64,000 bases of DNA from contig DATHDS010000032.1 in NCBI GenBank assembly GCA_035318925.1, positions 12,449-76,448 on the forward strand. The letters are read 5' to 3'. The notes beneath the pieces were generated by a model, which did no database searches, was not told the origin of the DNA, and saw nothing but the letters and a program-made list of their open reading frames with translations. Made by a program: the position numbers and the translations under genes. Every line of letters starts with the position of its first letter. Position 1 is the first letter of the stretch. Source of the stretch: VAXT01 sp035318925 (GTDB lineage: Bacteria > Actinomycetota > Thermoleophilia > Gaiellales > Gaiellaceae). Below are positions 18,668-27,225 of this stretch, piece after piece.

Positions 18668-19351
18668 CTCGACCAGGCCGTCCCGTCGCAACGACTCGAC
18701 GGCTTCTTCGTCGAGCTCCGCGACCTGCCGCGGCAGCGCGGAGACGAGCGTCAGCGTCTGCGCACGACGCTCCCTGAAAGACCCTTCGAAGCGGCCCTGC
18801 TTCCGGATCGGGGGATACCGGCGGCCTCGCGAAGGACAGCGCCGCGCGAGCGGGCAGAGCTCGCACCGGGGGATCCGTGCGAGACAGATGGTGGCGCCGA
18901 GATCCATCATGGCGTGCGCGCTCGCGGGGCTGAACGCGCCGCCTGTCCGCTCGAGTACGCGCCGAACGTTGGTGTCCAGGGGCAGGACGTCGCGCTCGTG
19001 TGCAAACCGGGCGACGGCGTCCGCGGTGTAGCGGCCGACCCCGGGCAGCTCGGTCAGATCCTCGGGCCAGCCGTCCCCGGCGATTTGCTGTGCAGCGCGG
19101 TGCAGGTTCAGCGCGCGCCGGTTGTAGCCGAGCCCCTGCCACTCGCGGATGACCTCGGCCGGGCTCGCCGCGGCGAGCGCCTCGACCGTCGGCCAACGCT
19201 CCAGAAAGGCGAGATAGCGCGGAACGACGCGCGCCACCTGCGTCTGCTGGAGCATGACCTCCGAGACGAGGATCGCGTACGGGTCGCGCGTTCGCCGCCA
19301 GGGCAGGTCGCGGCCGTGCCGCCGAAACCACGCGAGCAGCGCCTTCTCCAT
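18635..19351 (-). CDS. mutY: A/G-specific adenine glycosylase (MutY-type), short form
   Basis: A 238-residue HhH-GPD DNA glycosylase with a [4Fe-4S] cluster. Catalytic motifs are VSEVMLQQTQV (Glu) and LPLDTNVRRVLER (Asp, about 131); the helix-hairpin-helix is LTELPGVGRYTADAV, with Tyr where EndoIII has Lys, which favours MutY over Nth. The cluster cysteines are in CLARIPRCELCPLARRC. The C-terminal NUDIX-like 8-oxoG recognition domain of E. coli MutY is missing or very short. The start at 19351 is chosen because TAGCGT lies 8 bases upstream; an ATG 6 codons earlier is possible. It is divergent from the lipoprotein gene. Confidence 0.87.
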   Translation of the reverse strand: MEKALLAWFRRHGRDLPWRRTRDPYAILVSEVMLQQTQVARVVPRYLAFLERWPTVEALAAASPAEVIREWQGLGYNRRALNLHRAAQQIAGDGWPEDLTELPGVGRYTADAVARFAHERDVLPLDTNVRRVLERTGGAFSPASAHAMMDLGATICLARIPRCELCPLARRCPSRGRRYPPIRKQGRFEGSFRERRAQTLTLVSALPRQVAELDEEAVESLRRDGLVELRGRVVALPE

Positions 19352-19359
19352 CCCGGCCG

Positions 19360-19369
19360 ACGCTACCAT
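19360..19369. promoter_or_regulatory. Overlapping divergent leaderless -10 elements (mutY / lipoprotein)
   Basis: Minus-strand TAGCGT (19365-19360) is 8 bases from the mutY ATG. Plus-strand TACCAT (19364-19369) is 8 bases from the lipoprotein GTG. The two hexamers share the bases TA, so only one polymerase could open this site at a time. Confidence 0.6.
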
Positions 19370-19377
19370 CGGTTTCC

Positions 19378-19602
19378 GTGGGCAAGGCCGCCGCCCTTCT
19401 CGGTGCGCTCGTGCTGGCGCTCGCCGGATGCGCCTCTCATCAGAAGCGATCCGCTGCGACCAAACGCTCGAAGCCGGCGCTTCTCACGCAGGAGTGGGAT
19501 CCGCTCGAGCCGGGTGTGATCGACCACAAGCTCTACGTCCGCGGGGTCGGCACGGTCAAGGAGGAGACGGTCAAGGAGGACGCGAGCGGGCCGTCCTCGT
19601 GA
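19378..19602 (+). CDS. Small putative lipoprotein
   Basis: A 74-residue protein with a lipoprotein signal: a short basic start, a hydrophobic core and the lipobox LALAGC with Cys at residue 19. The mature part is short, charged and without a known domain (VRGVGTVKEETVKED near the end). The GTG start is at leaderless spacing from TACCAT. It ends 10 bases from the convergent F420 reductase gene. Its role is unknown; the lipobox is the only firm clue. Confidence 0.62.
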   Translation: MGKAAALLGALVLALAGCASHQKRSAATKRSKPALLTQEWDPLEPGVIDHKLYVRGVGTVKEETVKEDASGPSS

Positions 19603-19612
19603 GCGTCAGCCG

Positions 19613-20260
19613 CTAGCTGACGACGCGGATGTTGAACTGAGGGCCGACCGCGCCCATCAGGCGTAGCCAGAGCGGGAGGTACATCTCCGTGCCCCGGGCG
19701 GCGGTGATGTCGCCGAGGTCGACGATCCTCTCTGCGGGCCAGCCGAAGCTCTCCAGGAGCTGCGAAACCTGGGCTTTCGCGCCGTCGTCATTCCCGCACA
19801 CGAAGACGTCGTGCTCGCCCGGAATGCTCGCCGGGGCGACCATGACGCCCGCGTTCACCGTGTTCAGCGCCTTCACGACCTTGGTTTCCGGGAACGCCCG
19901 CTGGATCTGCTCGCCGACGCTGTCGTCGTTGCAGACCGAGAGCGTCGGCGGCCGGCCCCTCGAGAAGTCGAGCGCGTTGGAGACGTCGACGAGGACCTTG
20001 CCGGAGAGGGTCTCCTCGCCCGCGGCGCCGAGCGCTTCGAGGGAGACCATGCCTGCGGTGCAGTTGAAGACGAGCTCCCCGGCGGCAGCGGCGTCCGCAA
20101 ACGTGCCGTGGCTCGCCCCGGCGCCGGCCGAGGCCGCCCATTCGGCCGCCTGCTCGTTGGTCGCGCTGCGCGAGCCCATCGTCACCTCGTGCCCGAGCTC
20201 GACGAGCTTCGTCCCGATCGTCTTGCCGACAGTACCGGTGCCGATGACGCTGATCCTCAC
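19613..20260 (-). CDS. NADPH-dependent F420 reductase-like oxidoreductase
   Basis: A 215-residue protein of the F420-dependent NADP reductase (Fno)/NADP-oxidoreductase coenzyme F420-dependent family. The N-terminal Rossmann motif is ISVIGTGTVGKT, followed by MGSRS (NADP phosphate recognition, about 33), VDVSNALDF (about 96) and KALNTVNAGVM (about 126), all typical. The GTG at 20260 is chosen over an upstream start because TACACT lies 7 bases before it. It would move hydride between NADPH and F420, although some family members use other partners. Divergent from gltX. Confidence 0.85.
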   Translation of the reverse strand: MRISVIGTGTVGKTIGTKLVELGHEVTMGSRSATNEQAAEWAASAGAGASHGTFADAAAAGELVFNCTAGMVSLEALGAAGEETLSGKVLVDVSNALDFSRGRPPTLSVCNDDSVGEQIQRAFPETKVVKALNTVNAGVMVAPASIPGEHDVFVCGNDDGAKAQVSQLLESFGWPAERIVDLGDITAARGTEMYLPLWLRLMGAVGPQFNIRVVS

Positions 20261-20267
20261 GAACGCG

Positions 20268-20277
20268 AGTGTAGATT
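20268..20277. promoter_or_regulatory. Overlapping divergent leaderless -10 elements (F420 reductase / gltX)
   Basis: Minus-strand TACACT (20273-20268) is 7 bases from the reductase GTG; plus-strand TAGATT (20272-20277) is 9 bases from the gltX ATG. The hexamers share two bases and there is no Shine-Dalgarno sequence on either side. Confidence 0.6.
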
Positions 20278-20286
20278 CAGACCACA

Positions 20287-21289
20287 ATGACGCGCGTACG
20301 CTTCGCACCCAGCCCGACGGGGTCAATCCACGTCGGGAACGCCTTGAGCGCCGTCGCCAACCGCGGTTTCGGCGACTGGATGCTGCTGCGCATCGACGAC
20401 ACCGATCCCGCCCGCAACGTCCCCGGCGGTGAGGAGGAGATCCTCCGCGACCTCGAGTGGCTCGGTGTCGCCTGGGACGAGGGCCCGGTCCGCCAGAGCG
20501 AACGCCAGGACCTCTATCGAGCCGCCGTCCAGACTTTGCAACAGACTGTTGCTAAGTCGGATGAGGGCGGCGCAGCTCTGTACCGAGGGGTCACCCTGCT
20601 GCGGCCCGACGGCACGGCGACCTACCAGCTCGCGACCGTCGTCGACGACGTCGAATTCGGGATCACGCACGTCATCCGCGGCAGCGACCACCGGCCGAAC
20701 GAGCACCTGCACCGCGAGCTGACCGAGGCGCTGGGCGCGACGCCGCCGGAGTACATCCACCACGGTCTGATCCTCGGCGAGGACGGGCGCAAGCTCTCGA
20801 AGCGCGAGTTCGGCGCGACCGTCGCGTCTCTCCGCGAGGCGGGGATCCCGGCCGGTGCCGTCCGCGGCTACCTGGACGAGCTGGGGCTCCCGAAGCACGA
20901 CGTGCACTACGACCTGGCACGCATCCGCCGTCTCGCGATCGAGGCCATCGCCGGGATGTCCGACGAGGAGCTGGCGGCCGCCGCCGAGGCTCCCGTCGAG
21001 CTCGTCCCCGCGCTCCGGGGCGCGCGTGACCTCGTCGAAGCGCGCGAGTACGCCCGGCAGGTGCTCGAGCCCGAGCCCGTCTCGCTCGGCGAGGAGGCCA
21101 GGCCCACGCTCGAGCGCTTCAAGGAGCTGCGGTCGAACGGCTCCGGCGCGAAGGAGATCGTCCGGGAGCTGAAGGCCGTCGGCGGGAATCTGAAGGCGCT
21201 CCGGCTCGCCCTCACCGGCCGGGAGCGCGGCCCCGAGCTGTGGGCGATCGTCGCCGCTCTGCCGCCGGAGGAGGCTCTGCGGAGGATCG

Positions 21290-21303
<14 letters not shown>
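20287..21303 (+). CDS. gltX: Glutamyl-tRNA synthetase, unusually short
   Basis: A 338-residue class I aminoacyl-tRNA synthetase; most bacterial GluRS are about 460-490 residues. The HIGH-like motif is SPTGSIHVGNA, LLRIDDTDPARNV follows, VVDDVEFGITHVIRGSDH is the catalytic core motif, and RKLSKREF is the KMSKS-like loop. The C-terminal helical anticodon-binding region is present but compact. The region that in longer enzymes carries the connective/zinc-binding insertion (after QSERQDLYR) is reduced to about 20 residues, containing TLQQTVAKS encoded by the palindrome shared with ispD. It could charge tRNA-Glu and perhaps tRNA-Gln. Overlaps cysS by 14 bases. Confidence 0.87.
20532..20558. repeat. 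27-bp palindrome inside gltX, in frame (copy 2)
   Basis: Same sequence as the ispD copy with one base changed in the right arm (GCTAAGTC instead of GCAAAGTC), a synonymous Ala-codon change. It also encodes TLQQTVAKS in the same codon phase and lies at the point where gltX is shorter than its family. Confidence 0.9.
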
Positions 21304-22572
<1,269 letters not shown>

Positions 22573-22576
<4 letters not shown>

Positions 22577-23295
22577 CCGCGGCGGCGGAGCAGGTCTACG
22601 GCCGGCGGCCGGTGCACGAGGCGCTGCGCGGCCCGCGCGAGGTGCGCGAGCTCTGGGTGACTGAGCGCGCCCTGTCCGCAGAGCCGTGGCTCCAAGAGCC
22701 ACGTCCTGGGACCAGGTCCCAGGCCAAGGCCGAACGGGAGCTGACCGAAAAGGCCGGGACCCGCGATCACCAGGGCGTCCTGGCCTTCTGCGAGCCGTAC
22801 CGCTACGCGGACGCGTTCGAGCTCGCGGCCGAGCCGAGCCCGCTGCTCGTGTGCCTCGACCGCGTGACCGACCCGCACAACCTCGGGGCCGTCTGCCGGG
22901 CCGCAGAGGGAGCCGGGGCGTCGGGCGTGATCGTCCCGGCGCACGGGTCGGCTCGCGTGACCCCGGCCGTCTGCCGAGCCTCGGCGGGGGCGGTCGAGCA
23001 CGTCCGGCTCGCCGTCGTGCCGAACCTCGCCCGCTACCTCGAGCAGGCGAAGGGCACGGACCTCTGGGTCTACGGCGCCGCTGGCGATGCCGGGAAGCCG
23101 ATGTGGGAGACCGACCTCACCGGCGGCGCGGCCTTCGTCTTCGGGGCGGAGGGTCGCGGTCTGCGGCCTCTCGTCCGGCGCACCTGCGACGAGCTCGTCT
23201 CGATCCCGCTCGCCGGCAGCGTCGAGTCGCTGAACGTCAGCGTCGCGGCGGCCGTCCTGCTCTACGAAGCGCGCAGGCAGCGCAACGATGCCTGA
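22573..23295 (+). CDS. rlmB: 23S rRNA (guanosine-2'-O-)-methyltransferase RlmB (TrmH/SpoU family)
   Basis: A 240-residue SPOUT methyltransferase. The N-terminal substrate-binding domain starts VYGRRPVHEAL; the trefoil-knot domain has DPHNLGAVCRAAEGAGASGV (motif 1, about 97), FGAEGRGLR (motif 2, about 190) and SIPLAGSVESLNVSVAAAV (motif 3, about 211). It modifies a G in the peptidyl transferase region of 23S rRNA. The linker of the N domain (about residues 37-52) is encoded by two back-to-back perfect hairpins. The neighbours cysS and yacP are the usual ones. Overlaps yacP by 8 bases. Confidence 0.93.
22685..22723. repeat. Two back-to-back hairpins within the rlmB coding sequence
   Basis: CGTGGCTC-CAA-GAGCCACG (22685-22703) and CCTGGGAC-CAG-GTCCCAGG (22705-22723) are each perfect 8-bp stems with 3-base loops, separated by one base. 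They are read in frame. The architecture (paired short hairpins with 3-base loops) resembles that of the 91-bp intergenic repeat at 48946 and 51016. Confidence 0.85.
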
Positions 23296-23725
23296 TCCGA
23301 CCCTCTACCTCTTCGACGGGTTCAACCTCCTGCACGTCGGCGGCTTCGAGGATTCGCGGGAACTGACCGACAAGCTTGCGAGCTTCGTCGCGGAGAAGGG
23401 TGCCCGCGGCGTGCTCGTCTTCGACGGGAGCGGGGAGGACCTGAGCTACGGGCCGCTCCAGGTCCGCTTCGCCGAGGATGCCGATACGTTGCTCGAGCGG
23501 CTGGCCGCCGAGCATCGCGATCAGGAGCGCGTATGCCTCGTTTCGTCGGACTCTGCGGTACGAGGAACGTCCGGCCAGAAGGTGATGAAGCTCTCCTCGG
23601 CCACCTTCACGCGCGACTTCGTCCTGGAGTCCCACGAGGAGGGACGGCCGATGCGCGTCGAAGACAAGCTCGACCCCGAAACGAGAGCACGACTCGAAAA
23701 GCTGCGCCGCGGGCAAGGTCCATAA
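23288..23725 (+). CDS. yacP: YacP-like NYN-domain RNase
   Basis: A 145-residue protein of the NYN (PIN-like) nuclease family represented by B. subtilis YacP/Rae1. It has LYLFDGFNLLHVGG at the start (catalytic Asp and Asn), VFDGSG (about 42), SSDSAVRG (about 81) and a final acidic segment, giving the set of acidic metal ligands. In Firmicutes Rae1 cleaves mRNA in the ribosome A site; here it follows rlmB, as in Bacillus. It is the last gene of the gltX-cysS-rlmB-yacP run, and a terminator-like stem begins in its final codons. Confidence 0.87.
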   Translation: MPDPTLYLFDGFNLLHVGGFEDSRELTDKLASFVAEKGARGVLVFDGSGEDLSYGPLQVRFAEDADTLLERLAAEHRDQERVCLVSSDSAVRGTSGQKVMKLSSATFTRDFVLESHEEGRPMRVEDKLDPETRARLEKLRRGQGP

Positions 23726-23751
23726 GAAGCGGGACCTTTGCAGTTTTCTTG
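23713..23751 (+). terminator. Intrinsic terminator at the end of yacP
   Basis: GCAAGGTCC pairs with GGACCTTTGC (one bulge) around an A-rich loop that contains the yacP stop codon, and TTTTCTTG follows within a few bases. It separates the gltX-yacP operon from sigH, which has a promoter-like TTGACA just downstream. Confidence 0.6.
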
Positions 23752-23758
23752 TAATTCC

Positions 23759-23788
23759 TTGACATAGTTGCTACGTTGGCGCTAGCGA
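23759..23788 (+). promoter_or_regulatory. Candidate promoter for the SigH-like gene
   Basis: A perfect TTGACA -35 (23759-23764) is followed after 18 bases by TAGCGA (23783-23788), close to the TAGCGT hexamers used by other genes here. The start codon is about 40 bases downstream. Confidence 0.45.
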
Positions 23789-23829
23789 AAGGGTGAGATT
23801 GCAAGTGCTCGCCCCGACCTCAACTCAAT

Positions 23830-24498
23830 ATGGCCGCCGCCCGTCCAGCCCCTGCGCTCCGCCGACAACAGAAAGCGGAACGTGAGCTTGAGGATTTGCA
23901 GCTCGTCATCAGGGCTCGCAACGGCGACGAGAAGGCGATGGACTACCTCATTCGCCGCTACACCGGTTTCGTCCGGCTGAAGGCCAGCTCGTACTTCCTG
24001 GCCGGCGGCGACGGCGAGGATCTCGTGCAGGAGGGCCTGATCGGGCTCTACAAGGCGGTCCGCGATTTCCGGCACGACAAGGAGACCTCGTTCCGGTCGT
24101 TCGCCGAGCTCTGCGTGACGCGGCAGATCATCACGGCGATCAAGACGGCGACCAGGTTCAAGCACTCGCCGCTCAATACATATGTCTCGTTCAGCCACAC
24201 GCCGGCGGGTCAGGACAACGACGGCGAATGCACGCTCGGCGACGCCCTGCCCGGATCGCATGTGAACGACCCGGTGGTTTCGGTGATCTCGACGGAGGAG
24301 CTGCAGAGCCTCGTCTTCTGCCTGGGCTCGGGACTCTCGAAGCTCGAAGCCGATGCGCTAAAGCTCTACCTCGAGGGCGCGTCCTACGAGGACATGGCCG
24401 AGGGCCTCGGCTGCGACACGAAGACGATCGACAACGCCCTCCAGCGAGTCAAGCGGAAGATCTACACACACCAGCGCTCGCGCCAGGTTCTGAGCTAA
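23830..24498 (+). CDS. RNA polymerase sigma-70 family factor, SigH/Spo0H-like
   Basis: A 222-residue sigma factor. Region 2 is clear: LVIRARNGDEKAMDYLIRRY (2.1), DGEDLVQEGLIGLYKAVRDF (2.2), then SFRSFAELCVTRQIITAIKTA (2.3-2.4, promoter melting and -10 recognition). Region 4 at the C terminus is a helix-turn-helix (LYLEGASYEDMAEGLGCDTKTIDNALQRVKRKI). Domain order and size match the SigH/Spo0H group, which also follows yacP in Firmicutes; actinobacterial relatives exist in deep lineages. Its regulon is not evident. The last 50 bases overlap the convergent nuclease gene. Confidence 0.9.
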   Translation: MAAARPAPALRRQQKAERELEDLQLVIRARNGDEKAMDYLIRRYTGFVRLKASSYFLAGGDGEDLVQEGLIGLYKAVRDFRHDKETSFRSFAELCVTRQIITAIKTATRFKHSPLNTYVSFSHTPAGQDNDGECTLGDALPGSHVNDPVVSVISTEELQSLVFCLGSGLSKLEADALKLYLEGASYEDMAEGLGCDTKTIDNALQRVKRKIYTHQRSRQVLS

Positions 24499-24922
24499 CC
24501 GGAGCAGCTCGGCCAATCTCAAATTGGGCCGCCAGGCGGACCCCGAGCCGCTGATTGTTCCGTGCCGGGTGTACGCGTAGCCTTGCCTGCCTTCTCAAAG
24601 GCACTTCTGCGATCGGGACCAGGTAGCTGCGCCTGGTCTCCGGGCAGAAGACGGCGAAGTAGTCGATCTCTCCCAGGTAGTCACGCTTGATCACACGCGG
24701 ATTTGGGTGGTGAGCGTACGAGCTGCATGTGTTGAAGAGGACTGCTCCACCTCGCAGCCGCCCGGTCTTGCATTGCACGCGTGCGAGGCTTGAGCCGTCA
24801 TCGATAACGAGGTCGTACCGGGTGTTCTCCCCAAACGGTACGAGCAGGTCGTAGCCGGCTTCATGAAGCGCGAGCATTACGGCCAGCGTCGACCTGTCAC
24901 CGATTGCTTTTGGATGCTCCAT
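24449..24922 (-). CDS. PD-(D/E)XK nuclease-like protein (group I intron-associated endonuclease family)
   Basis: A 157-residue protein. The start MEHPKAIGDRSTLAVMLAL is chosen because it matches the family N terminus; an ATG 18 codons upstream is possible. Catalytic elements: GENTRYDLVID (Asp), ARVQCKTGRLR (Q-x-K) and a Glu in the first helix region, all of the PD-(D/E)XK fold. SSYAHHPN and DYFAVFCPET are further family blocks. Relatives were first described with group I introns, but many, like this, stand alone. It lies 75 bases from tRNA-Thr on the opposite strand and is convergent with the sigma factor. It may be a solitary selfish or defence-related nuclease. Confidence 0.75.
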   Translation of the reverse strand: MEHPKAIGDRSTLAVMLALHEAGYDLLVPFGENTRYDLVIDDGSSLARVQCKTGRLRGGAVLFNTCSSYAHHPNPRVIKRDYLGEIDYFAVFCPETRRSYLVPIAEVPLRRQARLRVHPARNNQRLGVRLAAQFEIGRAAPVSSEPGASAGVCRSSA

Positions 24923-24997
24923 TCGCTGAGCGTGCCTGACGCATCGGCTGGGCCGTGTCCAAAATAGACAACGCACGTTCGCCTACCATGAGCGTAC

Positions 24998-25070
24998 GCC
25001 GGAGTAGCTCAGCTGGAAGAGCAGCTCACTTGTAATGAGCAGGCCGTCGGTTCGAGTCCGACCTCCGGCT
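24998..25070 (+). tRNA. tRNA-Thr (anticodon UGU)
   Basis: A full cloverleaf can be drawn: acceptor GCCGGAG/CTCCGGC with discriminator T, D-stem GCTC/GAGC, anticodon stem GCTCA/TGAGC with loop CTTGTAA (anticodon TGT), a 5-base variable loop and T-stem GTCGG/CCGAC with loop TTCGAGT. CCA is not encoded. The next open frame begins two bases later. Confidence 0.97.
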
Positions 25071-25071
25071 T

Positions 25072-25465
25072 TTGAAGTTCGCGTGGCAAGAGGGTGACGA
25101 GCGAGTTGTCGGCTCATCCGACGAGCTGGCGGATCTCCTCGGCGTCAGCAGGAGAAAGCTTCCCGATCGGGGTTCTGACCGCCGAATCGGGTGGCGAGCT
25201 GCATATCGGGCTCGGCCATCCTTCCCTCAGTGTGCTCCTGTATTTCCCCCCAAGGTATGAGGGGGTGGGGTCGATGCATGGTGTCGGTCATGACGAGAGG
25301 CGGGATCGCGAGGACGAGCCTCTCCTGACCTTCTTTTCGTTCACTCATCACAGCGAGTTCCCGCAGTGGATGGGCATACCGAAGGAGGAAGCCCGAGAGG
25401 CGCTGCAGCAGTTCTTTCAAGCGGACGGTCTCCTGCCGCCGGGGATTCGTTGGGAATTGGACTAG
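25072..25465 (+). pseudogene. Frameshifted Imm1-family immunity protein-like gene
   Basis: Two overlapping frames together look like one Imm1-type protein of about 130 residues. From TTG at 25072 one frame reads KFAWQEGDERVVGSSDELADLLGV, then loses similarity; the next frame carries ESFPIGVLTAESGGELHIGL and, nearer the end, LLTFFSFTHHSEFPQW and IPKEEAREALQQFF, which fit the C-terminal block of Imm1. The switch lies near 25140-25155 and needs a single-base change. No toxin gene is next to it. It starts two bases after tRNA-Thr, a common landing site for foreign DNA. If the frameshift is a sequencing error, the gene would be intact; the family assignment rests on visual similarity. Confidence 0.55.
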
Positions 25466-25508
25466 ATCTGCAGGCTAAGATGCGTGCGGCGCCTACGGGT
25501 GCCTTCTC

Positions 25509-25562
25509 ATGACGGATCGCTGACCGACACAGGAAATTCCCGCGCAGAGCCGCCGGCTCTGC
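25509..25562 (+). promoter_or_regulatory. Leader with mini-ORF and hairpin upstream of the ABC-F gene
   Basis: A four-codon open frame ATG ACG GAT CGC TGA (25509-25523) precedes a perfect 8-bp hairpin GCAGAGCC-GCC-GGCTCTGC (25544-25562), which is followed 9 bases later by AGGAGG and the ABC-F ATG. ABC-F resistance genes are often controlled by ribosome-mediated attenuation through such leaders; whether this one works that way is inference. Confidence 0.4.
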
Positions 25563-25584
25563 CATTCGGTCAGGAGGTCCCTCG

Positions 25585-27225
25585 ATGCACCAGCAGGGCG
25601 GCACGCTTGCCGCACACGACATCACCATCCACCGCGGAGCCGACGCGATTCTTGAGCGCGTCTCGCTTGCGGTTACACCCGGGAGCCGGATCGGCGTCGT
25701 CGGGCCGAACGGCCGCGGCAAGACGACGCTCCTGCGCGCGCTCGCCGGGCTCGAGCCGCTCGACGCCGGCTCGATCAGCCGCAACCCGCAGACGTTGCGC
25801 ATCGGCTATCTCCCGCAGGAGCGCGACCTCGCGGCCGAGGAGACTCTGCTCGCCTATCTGGCGCGCCGCACCGGTGTGGGTGAGGTCGAGGCGGAGCTCG
25901 CGGCGCTGGAAGCCGCGCTCGAGCGCGACCCTTCGGCCACCGAGGCGCATGCAGAGGCGCTCGATCGCTTCCTCGCGCTCGGTGGAGACGATTTCGAAGT
26001 GCGCGCCCGCGGAGTGCTCGCGGACGTCGGCCTCGACGTGCCGCTCGACCGGCCCGCAGGCGCGCTCTCGGGCGGCGAGAAGGGCCGGGCGGCGCTCGCC
26101 TCGATCCTGCTCGCGCGCTTCGACATGTTCCTACTCGACGAGCCGACGAACGACCTCGACTTCGCCGGGCTCGAGCTCCTGGAGCGCTTCCTGCTCGGCG
26201 TCCAGGGAGGCGTCGTGCTCGTCTCCCACGACCGGGCCCTCCTCGACCGGACGGTGAACCGAATCGTCGAGCTCGAGTCGGGAACGCAGCGCGTGCACCA
26301 CTACGCGGGCGGCTGGAGCGAGTTCGAGGCGGCGCGGGCCCATGGGCGCGCCGAGCACGAGCGAGCCTTCGCGCACTGGAGCAGCGAACGTGAGCGCTTC
26401 ACGGAGCTTCACCAGGATCGCCGCGAGCAGGCGCGCGCCGGTGGGAAGCAGGCAAGCCGCCGCGGGACGCATGCGCTGATGTCGAAGACCCGCGCTGCGG
26501 CGCGCCGGCTCCAGTGGCTCGAGAGCGACCGGGTCGAGAAGCCGTGGCAGCCGTGGGAGCTGCAGCTCGATCTCGCACCGGAAGGGCGCTCGGGCGATCT
26601 CGTGGTCTCGCTCGAAGGCGCCTTCCTCGAGCGGGACTCTTTCCGCCTCGGCCCGATCGACGTGCACGTCGGCTGGGGAGAGCGGATCTCGATCGTCGGC
26701 CCGAACGGGAGCGGGAAGACGACGCTCCTCGACGGGATCCTCGGGCGACTTCCGCTCACGGCCGGGTCACGGCGGGTCGGTCCCTCTGTCGTTTTCGGCG
26801 AGCTTGGCCAGGCGCGGGCGCTCTTCCCGCCAGGCGAGCCTCTGCTCGGCTCCTTCTGCGAGGCGGCTGGGATCTCGGAGGGCGAAGCCCGGACGCTGCT
26901 GGCGAAGTTCGATCTCTACGCCGCGCATGTTCTCCGACCGGCAGAGACTCTCTCGCCTGGTGAGCGGACGCGCGCCGAGCTTGCGGTTCAGGCGGCGCGA
27001 GGAGCCGGTTGCCTCGTCCTCGACGAGCCGACGAACCATCTCGACCTGCCGGCCGTGGAGGAGCTCGAGCGGGCGCTCAGCGTGTACGACGGGACGCTGA
27101 TCCTCGTCTCGCATGATCGGCGGTTCCTCGAGCAGGTCGGCGTGACGAGGGTCGTCGAGCTCAGCTCGTCAGCGACTGCTCGAGGTCGGCCCAGAGCTCC
27201 TCGACGTCCTCCAGGCCGACGCTGA
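25585..27225 (+). CDS. ABC-F family ribosome-associated ATPase
   Basis: A 546-residue soluble protein with two ABC ATPase domains and no membrane segments. Domain 1 has GPNGRGKTT (about 33), LSGGEKGR (about 160) and LLDEPTNDLD (about 183); domain 2 has GPNGSGKTT (about 372), LSPGERTR (about 458) and LVLDEPTNHLDLP (about 477). A charged linker at about 235-320 joins them, the P-site tRNA interaction motif of ABC-F proteins. Members either fine-tune translation (EttA-like) or protect ribosomes from antibiotics; the leader with mini-ORF and hairpin hints at the latter. AGGAGG lies 7 bases before the ATG. The 3' end overlaps the convergent lyase gene by 65 bases. Confidence 0.9.
   Translation: MHQQGGTLAAHDITIHRGADAILERVSLAVTPGSRIGVVGPNGRGKTTLLRALAGLEPLDAGSISRNPQTLRIGYLPQERDLAAEETLLAYLARRTGVGEVEAELAALEAALERDPSATEAHAEALDRFLALGGDDFEVRARGVLADVGLDVPLDRPAGALSGGEKGRAALASILLARFDMFLLDEPTNDLDFAGLELLERFLLGVQGGVVLVSHDRALLDRTVNRIVELESGTQRVHHYAGGWSEFEAARAHGRAEHERAFAHWSSERERFTELHQDRREQARAGGKQASRRGTHALMSKTRAAARRLQWLESDRVEKPWQPWELQLDLAPEGRSGDLVVSLEGAFLERDSFRLGPIDVHVGWGERISIVGPNGSGKTTLLDGILGRLPLTAGSRRVGPSVVFGELGQARALFPPGEPLLGSFCEAAGISEGEARTLLAKFDLYAAHVLRPAETLSPGERTRAELAVQAARGAGCLVLDEPTNHLDLPAVEELERALSVYDGTLILVSHDRRFLEQVGVTRVVELSSSATARGRPRAPRRPPGRR

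Noticed and set aside
24998..25465. tRNA-Thr 3' end as the attachment site of an integrated element
   Set aside because: No second copy of the tRNA 3' end was noticed in the window and no integrase is adjacent; the recombinases at 49183-50953 are far away.
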